Below, piece by piece: positions 43,898 through 54,826 of a stretch of 64,000 bases of DNA. Source of the stretch: Diplodia intermedia (Eukaryota > Ascomycota > Dothideomycetes > Botryosphaeriales > Botryosphaeriaceae); contig JAKEKT010000064.1 of assembly GCA_021495925.1 (NCBI GenBank), forward strand, positions 154,188 to 218,187, written 5' to 3'. The notes beneath the pieces are model-generated. The model had not been told where the DNA came from. It saw nothing but the letters and a program-made list of their open reading frames with translations, and did no database searches. A program made the translations under genes and the position numbers. Numbering within the stretch: position 1 is the first letter of the stretch; each line of letters begins with the position of its first letter.

Positions 43898-46363
43898 TCA
43901 CAACGCCACAATCAACCACTCGGCCTCATCCCTCCTCAACCCCGGCTCGGCCACCTCATTCAACACCGCATGCACCGCCCTCTTCCCCCAAATCCCCACC
44001 CGCCCATTCCGCCACAGCGCCCGGAACACTTCATGCGTCGGCCGCGCCCCTCCCCGCGGGCCCACCAGCAACCGCACCACATCCAGCAACGCGCCCCCTT
44101 GCGCACCACCGCCGCCATTGCCCCGACTACCGTTCTCCTTACCACCACCACCGTGCCTGCCGCTCGCCCACCCCCCCTCGCACGCCGCCAGCAACGCCCT
44201 CCCCGCGACCTCGCCCCGCCCGCCCCCGCCGCCCAACTCCAACAGCGTCTCCACCAGCGGCAGCACCGCCGCCATCGCCATTGTCATCATCAGCGTCCCG
44301 CAGACAATGACGAGCGGCGTTCCCCCCTTCTTGTTGCCGGCGGTGGCGTCGGCGCCGTGCTCGAGCAGCAGGCGCACGATGGCCGCCGTCGGCGACGTGG
44401 ATGCGAAGAGGCGGTAGCGCTGTCGTTGCTGCGGTTGCGGTTGCAGCGCCATGTGCAACGGCCGTTCGCCGTCTGCGTTCGCGGCGTCGACGGGGGCGCC
44501 GGCGGCGAGGAGGGCGGCGACGGCGGCGAGGTTTGCGGCGGCGGCGGCCAGGTGGAGCGCGTGGTCGCCGTGGGCGGTGGGGGCGGTGGGGGCGGCGGAT
44601 AGGCGGAGGAGGGTGGTGATGCAGGCCGCGTGGGCTGCGGGTGTGGATGATGGGGGATCGTGAGCGGCGGCGTAGTGCAGCGGGTGCCAGAGATCCTTGG
44701 CCGGGGCTTCGACGTCGGCGCCAGCGGCCGTCAGCAAGGGGATGAGCTCGGCGTTGCCGTGGCCGCAGGCCTCGTGTAAAGGGCGTACGCCGTCTGCGTC
44801 GGCTGCGTTGGCGTACGCGCCGGCGGAGAGGAGGCTCGAGACGACGTCCCTGTTGTCGCTGCGGCGACATGCGAGGTGGAGGGGCGTTCGCTGCGCCTTG
44901 TCGGCAATGTCCACGGGGCACTTGGCGGCCAAAAGCGCTTTGACGCCGTCTGTCTGGCCAGCTGCGGCGAGTGCGTGGAGCGGAGTGGCCCCGGAGTCGT
45001 CCGTGGCAAGCATCTTCGCCCCGAGAGCTATCAGCGTTTCTGCGGTCTCGGATCCTCCTCTTGCAATGTGTAGTGAAATCATTCCTCCTTTGGTCTTGGA
45101 ATTTGGGTCGGCACCGCGGGCGATAAGAACGCGAATAGCATCGGCGTGGCCATTCTCAGCCGCGTAATGGAGCGGGGTCCGGTCAGCTCTGGAGGATGAA
45201 GACCCGTGTCGAAAGATGGATTTTACCGCAACACCTTGCTCTTCCTTGGGAACTTTGGGTGAAAGGCCGAAGATTTCGTGTCTCCCATTGACGTCTGCGC
45301 CTTTGCTATAGAGGCTCTCGATCATTGATGTATCTCCCTGGGCTGCGGCGAGACACAGGTCCTTCACTAAAATGCGTGACTGCTTTCCTGCCCGGCTTGA
45401 CCAGCTGCGGTTGCTTGCGGTCTTTTTCCAATCTGCATTGGGTATACTGTAGGAACGAGTCGAGCTGGTGGAGGCCGTCGAGTCCGTGGAAACAGTAGTC
45501 ATGGTAAGGGCATCGCTGTTCCTGCTGTCGGATACAGCACTAGCAGTTGAGGTGACCGCTGATGACGACGTTCCCGACGACAACGCCTCTCCTACGATCT
45601 GATTTTCTCCGCCAATGGAGTCAATCTCTTTCCGTGTTCCCAATGTCATCACTCTGCGAAATGTCGCCCGATATGTCTCTGAGTCGATGAGCTCATCGTC
45701 AAAGGTGAATGAAGAGCTCTCTGCGGTTGGAGAACTGGAGCTGCCGTTGCTGATTTTCATAGAATAACTCTTCCGTCGGTTAGTGTACAAAGAAGCCTGG
45801 TCACAGGCTTCTCGTAATGCGCGTCGGCTAGCCGCACTGTCCAGAACCACCCGGCGCTGCGTGTTTGAGTTCCTGTACACACGTGAATCAGCGCGCCGAG
45901 AAAGCGAGTACGTAGCCAGGCCTGCGCTTGGAGTGGGGATTGGCTATCGGGTTCCTTACAGGAGTATCACATTAACGAAGAGTCCCAACGCAGCGATCTG
46001 GCTGTCCAATGCACTTGAAAACTGTAGGAACTGGCTCTCCTCCCACAGGTACCTGAATTTACCGCCGAGCCAGCCTTGTCGCACATTGGTGACATAAAGT
46101 TGGATTCCAGTGACGACGACGCTGCATGCGCCCATTGCGTCCCGTAGATCACGATCTATTTCCGGAGTAATTGCGGAGCCGCCTTCGTTGCGCAGCCAGG
46201 TCTCAAGCTGCGATATAGTAGCTTTGATGGTGCCCAGCCGCGCTGCGATCAGCGATAGTTTCTTCTTGCGGTACTTGCCCACAATGTCATTGACGTCCGT
46301 CACCGTACGCGACACCAATGTCAAGCATGCTCCTGCCATGGAGAGCACCGTGGCGGGGTCCAT
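43898..46363 (-). CDS. Ankyrin-repeat protein with fungal N-terminal helical domain
   Basis: Exons 46363-45960 and 45872-43898 (intron 87 nt, joining VNVILL to NSNTQRR) give 792 aa. Residues 1-135 (MDPATVLSMAGACLTLVSR..., then WLRNEGGS, LGGKFRYLWEE, FVNVIL) form the helical domain often found at the N-terminus of fungal STAND or ankyrin proteins. A Ser-rich linker follows. From about residue 200, seven or more ankyrin repeats are seen (TPLHYAAENGHADAIRVLIARGAD, TPLHALAAAGQ, TPLHLACRRSDN and others). There is no NTPase domain between them. It probably mediates protein binding; its role is unknown. A collapsed copy lies at 51481-51955. Confidence 0.82.
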
Positions 46364-47274
46364 GGTGGACGGAATCAAGTAGGAACATGGGCCTGTTCGT
46401 CGTTAAGCGTTATGGCGAGGTGCCAAGCAGGGATTAGCCACGGTCCCGTACTCTTCATGCGGCGAGGGCTGGAGTCTTATTTCTACGCCGCACTCTGTCA
46501 CCGTCATTATAAGGCTTGCAAGCGCTAAGAACCCTTACCGATTGGTCTTATTCGGACCTATCCATGTCAGGATATCATCCCCGCGATGGAAATGCCAATT
46601 ATGTTGAGCCGCCTGCTTCTCCCATGCATTAGCGACATTCAGAGATCTCTCGATCACACTAGCATTTTCGCGAGACTCATAATGCTCTCCTACTCACGTT
46701 CGTAAACAGATGGGCTGCAAATCGACCTGGAGCGTTTCGGTTGTAGTTCCCGATTTGATGGGTTTCAGGGAGCAATGATTTGCGGAGCTGCGGAGCTGAC
46801 GACGTCCTTGACCCCACCTGCAGCCGAGAACCCACAGTACTCGGCTCCAGAGACATGTTCAACCCCAATACGCGCCGTACGGGCCTATTCAGAGTAAGTT
46901 GATTGGACAGATTTTCGGCATGGTATTTAACCGCCAGCTCAAGACGGAATTTTTTAAAAAAAATACAATATACCTAGCTAGTCACGTTTAAGCGCCGGTG
47001 AGGGATTGCATCTCGATTTCTATTGGGACAAAATCAAGAGTTTCAGTGGCGCAGCAACGAGAGAGATGCGCAGCACCCGTTTCTGCATTTCATACCCAGG
47101 ATGCGTTCTCACTGGTATCCTTGCCCTTGCATTCGCCAATGTGACTGGTCTACGAATATCCCGTGTAAGCGCTGACGGTGTATACAATTGGAGGCTGCAT
47201 TCAAACAGAAAGGGCCATTCCTCGTTCTCTACTTCCAACAGCCCTTCTTTGCATCGTGCAAACTCCAACGCACA
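46364..47274. other. Intergenic, no gene seen
   Basis: Divergent promoter interval between the ankyrin and PTH11-like genes. No recognisable coding sequence. Confidence 0.45.
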
Positions 47275-48373
47275 ATGCCATCTTGGTCCATTCCCACTAA
47301 TGAGACACTGTACGGCCAGGCCCGACAGCATGCAATCGATAATGCTGGAATTGTGAACCGAAAGGCGTTTGAGGTTTGAGCTGCCGTCCCTAATCTAGGC
47401 AGATAGCCGGCCTAACGCAGCTACTGTAGATTAACATCGGACTCTTCACTGGCATTGCCGTCATCACAGTAGCCATTCGTTTCATCATTCGACTGCAATA
47501 CATGAAGCGAGTCCTTTTGGACGACTACTTCCTCCTATTTGGAGCGGCGTGCCTGGTTACGTCTACTTCAGTACTGTACTGGCACACTGAGCAGCTGTAT
47601 CTGCTGGAGGCACTCAACACCATTCCCACCAAGGTCATCGTGGCCATGGACGAGGTGATGCCACTCTTGGAAAGTAATATGAAGATCCAGACATTTGTCA
47701 GTACCAACTGGACTGCTATATTCGCAGTGAAGTTCTCCTTCCTCGCCTACTTCAAAGTTCTGGTCTGGCATATTTCCCCACGGCTGAAGTTTTACTTCTG
47801 GTTCGTCATCGCTTTCACGGCCGTATCCTGGGGCTTCTCAGTCTCGATGGGTTTCATCCTATGCCCATACTTTGGCATGGAAGGCGGTGAGAGCATGCTT
47901 TGGAACGCCTGCGAGGAAGTGCAGAAACTAACTCAATATCCCACAGTGAAATGTATGCCGAACACGCCTCGTGTCCTGAACATTTCCCTCACCACTATCG
48001 TTACCGCTGTCGATGTTTCCACGGACATGTTAGGTAGGGGAAGACCTTCTTTTGCAGCAAGATCTGTTACTGACAGGCGCATCCATTGCAAATAGTGGTC
48101 ACCTTCCCAATCGCCATCATCCACCGAGCGCACATGAGCCGGCGGCAAAAGATAGGACTGGGTACCTTTCTGTCTCTCTCACTGGTCATGGTCATCATTG
48201 CCATTGTGCGCATTGTGGGCAGCGTGCGCGGGAACGGCGCCCAATTGGATGTGTCATGGGAGTATCTATGGCAACACCTCGAGGCCTGTGTTGCGGTCAT
48301 GATGGGCTCGATTACTGCGTTTCGTGGCGTTTTCAACCGCGAAGACGGTAAAAGCGGTGCATCACCGGGTTAG
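47275..48373 (+). CDS. PTH11-like fungal rhodopsin-domain membrane protein
   Basis: Three exons (47275-47373, 47430-48033, 48096-48373) give 326 aa. Several hydrophobic helices are visible (INIGLFTGIAVITVAIRFII, DDYFLLFGAACLVTSTSVLY, FYFWFVIAFTAVSWGFSVS, VVTFPIAIIH, FLSLSLVMVIIAIVRIVGS). The R-x-x-x-R-x...LLDDYFLL motif after the first helix and the W-E-Y-L-W-Q-H-L-E-A-C-V-A-V block near the end are signature elements of the fungal rhodopsin-like/SAT11-type domain, the PTH11-like putative receptor group. There is no N-terminal CFEM domain. The start was chosen because intron 1 restores the first helix. The ligand is unknown. Confidence 0.78.
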
Positions 48374-49207
48374 ATGGTAGTCGGTGGGGTGGCTTGGTCG
48401 ATCATGTCTCAGCCTGCCGGCATTTTAGCATTCGACCACGTTCAATCATAGCTTTATGTAAACAGGTAACACGAAACCATCTGACTACGTCCGGCTGCAA
48501 AGGCGTTCTCCCTTACTGCTAAGCCTGGTCGTAACCAGCCCTGCCAGGAGGCATTGTTAATTCTCTTAGGCACTGAAATCCGGGCTTCTTGAGATACACT
48601 TTGGCCTATTAGTAGGATCACAGAACACTCGACAGGCTCGAAGGATGACTTGCCGATATCTAAAGGGTTATGCATGGCCTACGCTTCCTAGGATCTAGTC
48701 CGTATGGCTACTATGCCAGCTGTGCAAGTATGTACGAGATGTTCGGCTATCGCCCAGCATAGTGGCGCTGTTAAGCCGGGCGACTACGGTTGTACCAACT
48801 TCCCAGCCCACTAGGATTTCGACATCGCTGATCTTTTTGCTCTCCCTGACTAACGCCACCGATGAACTCCGTCCCAGTTCCGTGTCACAACCAGGGATCT
48901 CAGGCTGAGTAGAGTGCCCCGCGTACGTCTGCTGGCTAAGGCTAGTATCTACCCCCAAGCCATATGCAATAAATTGCACTACCTTGTGAAGATCGTCGCC
49001 TGTCACATTCGTGAGCCGCCCTGGATTTGAGCGTTATGAAGTTTTATTAGCTGCGCTCTGCGCAAGTAAAGTCTCCAGCCACTGGATTCCACTCGGGCTA
49101 ACTTGGTGTCAACTTATGACTTGGATGCCTTGCAAAAAACGAAATAAAACATCCTTGCACCTATTCGTCCATTACCAGCATCAATGCAAGTGCACACCCA
49201 TGCAGCT
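48374..49207. other. Intergenic, no gene seen
   Basis: Spacer between the PTH11-like gene and the P450 tail. Only short frames. Confidence 0.45.
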
Positions 49208-49321
49208 TCAGCCGTGAACATGTTGCGTCACCGCCAGCCCAGCGTTTGGGCCACTCCGCCGCCTACTCATGCGGAACGGCACTTTTCCTTTGGGCCGCTG
49301 CACTCCCAGCCCGAAGTCCTT
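49208..49321 (-). pseudogene. Conserved P450 C-terminal tail beyond an in-frame stop
   Basis: Directly after the TGA of the P450 at 49322, the same frame continues open to 49208 and reads KDFGLGVQRPKGKVPFRMSR. This is the usual closing motif of a P450 (G-x-G-x-x-x-P...R-x-R). It implies the TGA is a recent nonsense change, of the C-to-T kind RIP would cause (CGA to TGA), although other changes fit. Confidence 0.65.
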
Positions 49322-51126
49322 TCAGCCCATCTCTAGAGCACTGCTGTCCGCCATGATCTCAACGTCGAATTCGTGCACCATCAGCGCCAATGACAGCAGC
49401 ACCGCGCGCTTCGCGAAGAGTCGTCCAGGACACATGCGTGCTCCACCTCCAAACGGGAACCACAAACCGCTTCGCACGCTATTTCCAACGAAGCGGGCCT
49501 CCTCCTCGGTACTATCTTCGACGCCGCGACTGCCATGTACGAGCGAGTTGGGGCGATGCAACTGTCCGCGCTGGACCGCCGCGGTCGGTGCCCCCTTCAT
49601 CGGCCCATATCTCTCTTCGTCACCAGACACGACCAGAAACCTGTCCGCCCAGAAGGTGTCGACGGGGTGGCGGCCGCCAAGACCCGTGTTCCACGCGTCT
49701 CCGTCGAGGTGGGCCGGCGTTGTGGCCACCAGCACCATGCTCTTGGGTGGGAGGCTCCACCGATTGCCGCCGACGCGAAGCTCCTCACGCTCGGCGAACC
49801 GTGTGATGTACGCGTGCACACGCAGCCGCAGCGTCTCGGCGTACACGGCTTGCAGCAGCGGTTTCCTCATCAGTGCGTTGATGTCCAGACCGCACTCGGT
49901 GCTGCTGTTGCCGCACTGCTCGACCTCACGCCGCACGCGAGCCAACAGGCCTGGGTCGCGGAAGACGTCGAGAGCGGTCCAGGTACCAACGAGAATTGCA
50001 TTCGTGTTGAATCTAGTTGGTGCCGTATTAGCGAACTGAAGAAGAGAGGAGACGTCTCAGGGAATATTCTTACCCCCAGATGGAACCCAGATCCTCACTC
50101 GCCAATGCATCCTCATCGTAGTCATCCACAGCCAACAGCGTCTTCTGCCGATCACGGAAGTACTTCGCACCCCAAAAGGGGTCCTCTTCACCGGTCGGCT
50201 TCGTCTCGAGCTTGTCTGATTCCTGGGTCGCGTAACAATGCCATGCCTTGATGCTTGTCAGCAGCCTCTCTCTCACCGCGTACGCCCTGGGGATGAGAAA
50301 GCGGGGCAGCCCCTTGACGAACGAGGGGACCCATTCGTTGTACTCCCAGAACAGACGCGGGAAGTCTGGGCTCAGCCGCAACAGCGCCGGCCCGCACATG
50401 GCCGTGATGGTTGCCGGCGTCAGCTCCAGCGCCATGAACTCGAAGAAGTCGGGCTTCTCTACCCAACCCCCTGTGTCGTCGGCACCATTCCCCGGATCGA
50501 GTCGCGCCAGCCGTGCGCTGAAGGCCCGTTGGAATCGGTCGAACAACGGCGTCAGCCCGCTGCCCAGCAGGAACCGCTGCAGCTCTCGGTGGGTGTGGTA
50601 GTCGATGCGGTTGTGCGGCAGCACCCTACTCTCTGGGCGCGGGATGGCGTTGGCGCCCGAGTCGTCGAGCCGGTACCGGCTCGCGGCCTGCTTGCCCATG
50701 CCGAACATGTGGCGGAGCACGAAGGAGAAGATGACTGTGGAGCTCGATAGTCTCGACTGTCGCCATAGCTGCTCGATGTTCTCTGACCCACGCAGTAGCA
50801 CTACCTCATGCGTGAAGAGCTTGATACGCAGCGGGATGGGTTCTTTATTCGCGCCTAAGCTGCGTCTAGGTCAGCAGGTAGCTTCAAGGGTGCCAGGCCA
50901 ATGTAGCTTACGGTGTTATGAATTTTCGTGGATCCAACATGTAGGAAATGGCGCTTCCCAGGATTGGTATACCGTATGGAAGTGTCGGAGGCTTTTTCCT
51001 AGTAGCCTTACTGTGGACGGCTGTGAAATACAGCACCCAGGTCACAAGAAAGCTGACCTGAAAAGGGATGAAGACTAGCAAAGCCGAGACAAGAACCCCC
51101 CGCAAAGATGGTACTTCGACAAACAT
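49322..51126 (-). CDS. Cytochrome P450 (CYP7/CYP8-like), C-terminally truncated
   Basis: Exons 51126-50912, 50859-50074 and 50012-49322 give 563 aa. After an N-terminal anchor (VSALLVFIPFQVSFLVTWVLYF) come PTLPYGIPILGSA, LLRGSENIEQLWR, the I-helix region GFNTNAILVGTW, ExxR as ETLR, WADRFL and the heme loop FPFGGGARMCPGRLF with its Cys ligand. The lack of an acidic-Thr pair in the I-helix (N-T-N-A) fits the CYP8-like clan. The protein ends about 20 residues early at a TGA; the lost tail is still legible downstream. The heme core is intact, so it may still fold, but activity is doubtful. Confidence 0.78.
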
Positions 51127-51480
51127 GGTTTTGTCTTACGAAATAATTTAGTACGATGGGTACGCTATTAAATCTTGCAACGAGGTAGCCTCCGGCTATT
51201 TGTTTATTACTATGTGGCACCTTCAGTACGACAATTATATATAGAATAGACCGAGTTCAAGTTGTTCAATCAGCTGCAGCTAGTCTGGAATAGACTGAGT
51301 GTACTCGGGTTCCCAGATATAAGCCCATCCGCAAGGCTATCACATGTCAATAAAGAATTGGCAAAAGTCGCACTGACCCGACTCTCTATAAGTAGACGAA
51401 CACGTTTAAATCGAGCTAGCGATTAGTTTAGAGTTATGATACTTGACTTAGAAGTCGGGCCTAAGTATAGAAGTTGCGTG
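51127..51480. other. Intergenic, no gene seen
   Basis: Upstream of the P450. It is somewhat AT-rich and no coding signal was recognised. Confidence 0.45.
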
Positions 51481-51955
51481 ACACCATGTGGCGGCCTCCC
51501 ACGCGCAACCACCGTCGTCGCCATCGACATCATCAGCGTCCCACAGACAACGACCAGCGCGACTTCTCCCTTCTTATTAACGCCGCGCGGTGCCGTGCTT
51601 GAGCAGAAGGCGGTCGATGGCCGCCGTTGGCGATTCGGAGAGGTGGCGTTTTCGTTGCGGTTGCAGCGCCATGTGTAATGGCCGTTTGCCATCAGTATTC
51701 TTGACGTCGGCGGGAGCACCGGCGGAGAAGAGGGCCGAAACTACGTCTGCATTGTTGGGGCGGCGGCAGGCGAAGTGGACGTGTAGTGGGATGGCGCCAG
51801 TGTCGCCTTCAGCTGCGATATCGGCTCCCAGAGTAATTAGCGTCTTCACGATTTCTGCCCCTCCTACTACGATATATAGTGCGGTCTTATCCCTTTGGCT
51901 TTCGCGTTGACATCTGTACCGTAGGCGATGAGTACGCGAATGGCATCAGGTCACC
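51481..51955 (-). pseudogene. Collapsed duplicate of the ankyrin gene
   Basis: Minus-strand frames read LITLGADIAAEGDTGAIPLH, FACRRPNNADVVSALFSAGAP, GKRPLHMALQPQ, ESPTAAIDRLLLKHG and VVVCGTLMMSMAT. Each matches part of the 43898-46363 protein (LIALGAKML, LACRRSDNRDVVSSLLSAGA, GERPLHMALQPQ, SPTAAIVRLLLEHGAD, VIVCGTLMMTMAM) in the same order. Several repeats between the SAGA and PLHMALQPQ blocks are deleted, and the frame is broken near 51590. The N-terminal domain is absent. It is a duplicated, decayed fragment. Confidence 0.85.
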
Positions 51956-53129
51956 GAAAAGGGTGAGCACTGAACAGTGCTCGCTGCCCGAGCGCCTAAG
52001 CGAGCTGAACCATAGACGAGGGATCTGTAAGAAGCAAAGAAACACACTCCACCACTGCGCTTATTGGGTCCCGCTGCGGGCTTTCAGCGTAGGCCTCCGC
52101 GGCAGTGTTCTTTGGGGACACCAACATCGTACGTGAACGCGTCGTGTGCCCTACTTTACTACCGAATTCAGAAAGATCCGCGACAAGGACATTGCCAATT
52201 ACCCAAGACCAGGTCGTCCTCGCCTGCATTACTCTCTAAAAGCCATCTCTAGTTCTAGCCGTGATCCACAAGTGGATCGTCAACAAATATCAAAAGCAAT
52301 CCGGTGGCGTGCACTCGGCTCTCTCGCTTAACCCCGAGCCCTAACAGACGAAAAAGGTCCAAGTACTCAAGCCGTGGGGGCGAATCACACCCGGATCCAC
52401 AATATTGCGCGGCTCAGATCATAAGCATTCTGCAGAAAGCTTGGTGTGTGAAGACTATGCTGACCACCGTGCTCCGTCTCGGGTTAAGCATGCGCTTTGA
52501 AAGATTCTTTCGGGTCTGTCGTGGTCCAGCACCAGCCAATCCACTCGGCTCCCCCTTAAGATTCACCGCCTGGCTATATGGCCCCACCCATGCTCACGTT
52601 CGGCCCACTCTATTGACTTATCGACTCCCCATCTATATTCAAAAACCCACCTGCCCAATACTTTGTGACTAAGCCCTAAAGGAACTAACCAGCCACGGAG
52701 ATTTGCAACCGCTTTAGAACTCGTGGATTCTGCCGTCCCACCCAAGGCTGCTGCCTTTAAGACGACCGTTAAGACGGATGAGATTTGAATGGGGCCCGAT
52801 GCCAGCCACTAACCCCTTCCGGCAACTGCACCAGAATTACTTTGGAACTCGTCTGTTCAGCCGCCATGTTCAGGGCTACTGCCTCCAAGACCTCCACAGA
52901 ACATGGACGAAAAGGGAATCACTACCAACACGAGCATTCGAGCTGTGCACTGGCCGAGGAGAAACGACCAGTCTTGGGCCGATGAGAGAATCGAGTATAA
53001 GTTACTAGGCAAGAACCGCCCTCAAGTCCACTCACCAACATCCATCTCCCCGCTCCGCACAACCTCCACCACCTTCGTCTCTCTACAAACCTTCACCTCT
53101 CCAGACGACCACCCGACAAAACTATTACC
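51956..53129. other. Intergenic with possible eroded transposase fragment
   Basis: No intact gene. Around 52146-52331 (+) a frame reads RPGRPRLHYSLKAISS...DPQVDRQQISKAI, faintly like the helix-turn-helix start of Tc1-type transposases. That is too weak to call. The rest has no recognised content. Confidence 0.3.
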
Positions 53130-53531
53130 ATGCACGCCACCGGCCTCGTAACAGCCCTCCTCACTCTCGGCGTCGCCCTCGCCGCCCCCCTCTCCGAGCC
53201 GGCCGGCTCCAACAACACCAACGCCCTCTTCCGCCGCGACAACACGTGCCTCGCGCAAGACGGCGCCGCCAAGCTCTGGAAAATCACGCTCGACGACGAC
53301 GCCGCGCACAACAAGAAGTGCGGCACCGGCTGCCTCGACAACATCCGCGGCTACGCCCTATATAGCGACGTCACCGGCTGGTCCTGCGAGCGCGACGCCA
53401 CCACCGGGACCGCCACCTATCGCTTCGCAACCCCGGCGGGCTGCATGCTATGGGATATGACGCAGGCGCTCAAGAAGTGCAGCGGTGGGCAGACGATCGA
53501 TTGCAGCAATGGGTACTTTGATGGCTTGTAG
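53130..53531 (+). CDS. Small secreted cysteine-rich protein (effector-like)
   Basis: A single-exon 133-aa protein. Residues 1-19 (MHATGLVTALLTLGVALAA) form a signal peptide. A propeptide ends in LFRRD, a likely Kex2 dibasic site near residue 36. The mature part of about 97 aa has seven Cys and aromatic-rich strands (GYALYSDVTGWSC, ATYRFATPAGC). It has no similarity that I recognise. Its size, secretion signal, Kex2 site, Cys content and position close to a telomere fit fungal candidate effectors, but a small antimicrobial or structural wall protein is equally possible. The odd Cys count leaves one unpaired or intermolecular. Confidence 0.75.
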   Translation: MHATGLVTALLTLGVALAAPLSEPAGSNNTNALFRRDNTCLAQDGAAKLWKITLDDDAAHNKKCGTGCLDNIRGYALYSDVTGWSCERDATTGTATYRFATPAGCMLWDMTQALKKCSGGQTIDCSNGYFDGL

Positions 53532-53760
53532 TGGGAGTTGGATGTTCCGTGTGCTTGTATGGAGATGGGATTATCTTTTATTGTAGAGGGCTCGCTCTAT
53601 ATGATAGATACCATGAAATGTTTGATAGGAACTTATAAACGCGGACTTTTTAGACCTTCTAGATGTATTATAAAACGAGTCTGTCTGGCCGTTACTTCTT
53701 TCGCTTATACGTATATAATTAATTTGACAATATTGTCGAGGAAAATGATACTGACGCGGG
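53532..53760. other. AT-rich 3' flank, no gene seen
   Basis: AT-rich sequence downstream of the secreted-protein gene. No supported feature. Confidence 0.5.
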
Positions 53761-54081
53761 CTATCCCAAAATGATCAACTTAAAGTGAGGGGCAGCATCA
53801 ACCCAGCTCCTCAACGACATCCAAACACTGCATATTCGACGCGCGACTTGCCCTGTATGCTTGACCAATATAACGCTCAACCGTGGAGCTGGCCTTAAAG
53901 GAGTACCATCAGCGTTAAAATAATCGTAAGCAATGTTTTCGAACCTTTCCTCTTCACCCGAGTGTACATAGACTGAAAGAGCAACGAACTCGAACCTTCC
54001 GCTACCACCTGTTAAGTAAGGCAAAACTTCTAGTACAGGCTGTGGATTATTACGCTTAGAAATGCATCTGGACAAATGCAC
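53761..54081 (-). pseudogene. Possible HET-protein C-terminal relic
   Basis: The minus frame reads RFEFVALSVYVHSGEEERF..., then LSVILVKHTGQVARRICSVWMSLRSW and ends FKLIILG-stop. The pattern 'V-x-L-V-x-x-x-G-x-x-A-R-R...W...W-x-x-A-x-P-x-F-K-L-I-x-L-G' resembles the end of many fungal HET-domain proteins. There is no HET domain upstream, so at best it is a remnant. Confidence 0.4.
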
Positions 54082-54826
54082 CAGACGAAGGTGCTTGCGG
54101 AATGAGCAGAGAGTGTCCTGCGGTCCAATTTTAGATGAACTGTAGCTTACGCAATCGCTATGGAACTAAGTGTGCCAGAAGGTGTTAGTAGTCAGTCGGA
54201 CAGTAAAGTCCGAGGCTACCACGATCTGGGGACAGTGTCTACATTACGTGCGGGTACCTGTCCTTGTTCTCAAGTAGAGATAAGAGTGTAGTATATCGAG
54301 TCGACCGATCTTGGGGTCCATGGCATGGCTAGTAGAGGGGATGTGAGGGAGGAAGCCTTATCGGCGATGGATTGCGATGACATCGCGAAGAAGCGCTGAG
54401 TGACGCGGGCTGACACCGCCCTGCTGACGCCAATTCTTATGTATGGCCCCCACTCGTACGTTTCCTTTTCCATCCGGCGGTTAAAATGGATATATTATTC
54501 GTCGCCACCCTTGTCTCGGCGCCTTTATCATTCACAATCATTGTAGTATCCTGCCAATCACACTGCCCGAAGAGGCAGGAAGGCCTGTTGGATCTCGCGT
54601 ACTGTGCCGTTTTTCTAGACCATATAACCGGGCCGTGTGGCGTAAAAGCACCGTGCCGCATCCCTACGTGCGGCGCGGTTGATTGCCTTGGGCGGTTCAT
54701 TGTGGCACAGTTCCCGCTTTCTACCTCTCCAGCAGTCTCGCAATTATAAATTCTACCTTTCTATCCGCACATTGCTGTTCTCCGCGCCGCTTGTTGCCGA
54801 CCTCAAATCCCGTCACTATACCCGAC
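54082..54826. other. Intergenic, no gene seen
   Basis: Spacer and promoter of the P450 at 54827. Confidence 0.45.

Noticed and set aside
52146..52331. Tc1-like transposase start
   Set aside because: Only a GRPR-type motif and loose helix pattern; no catalytic DDE region or terminal inverted repeats were seen.
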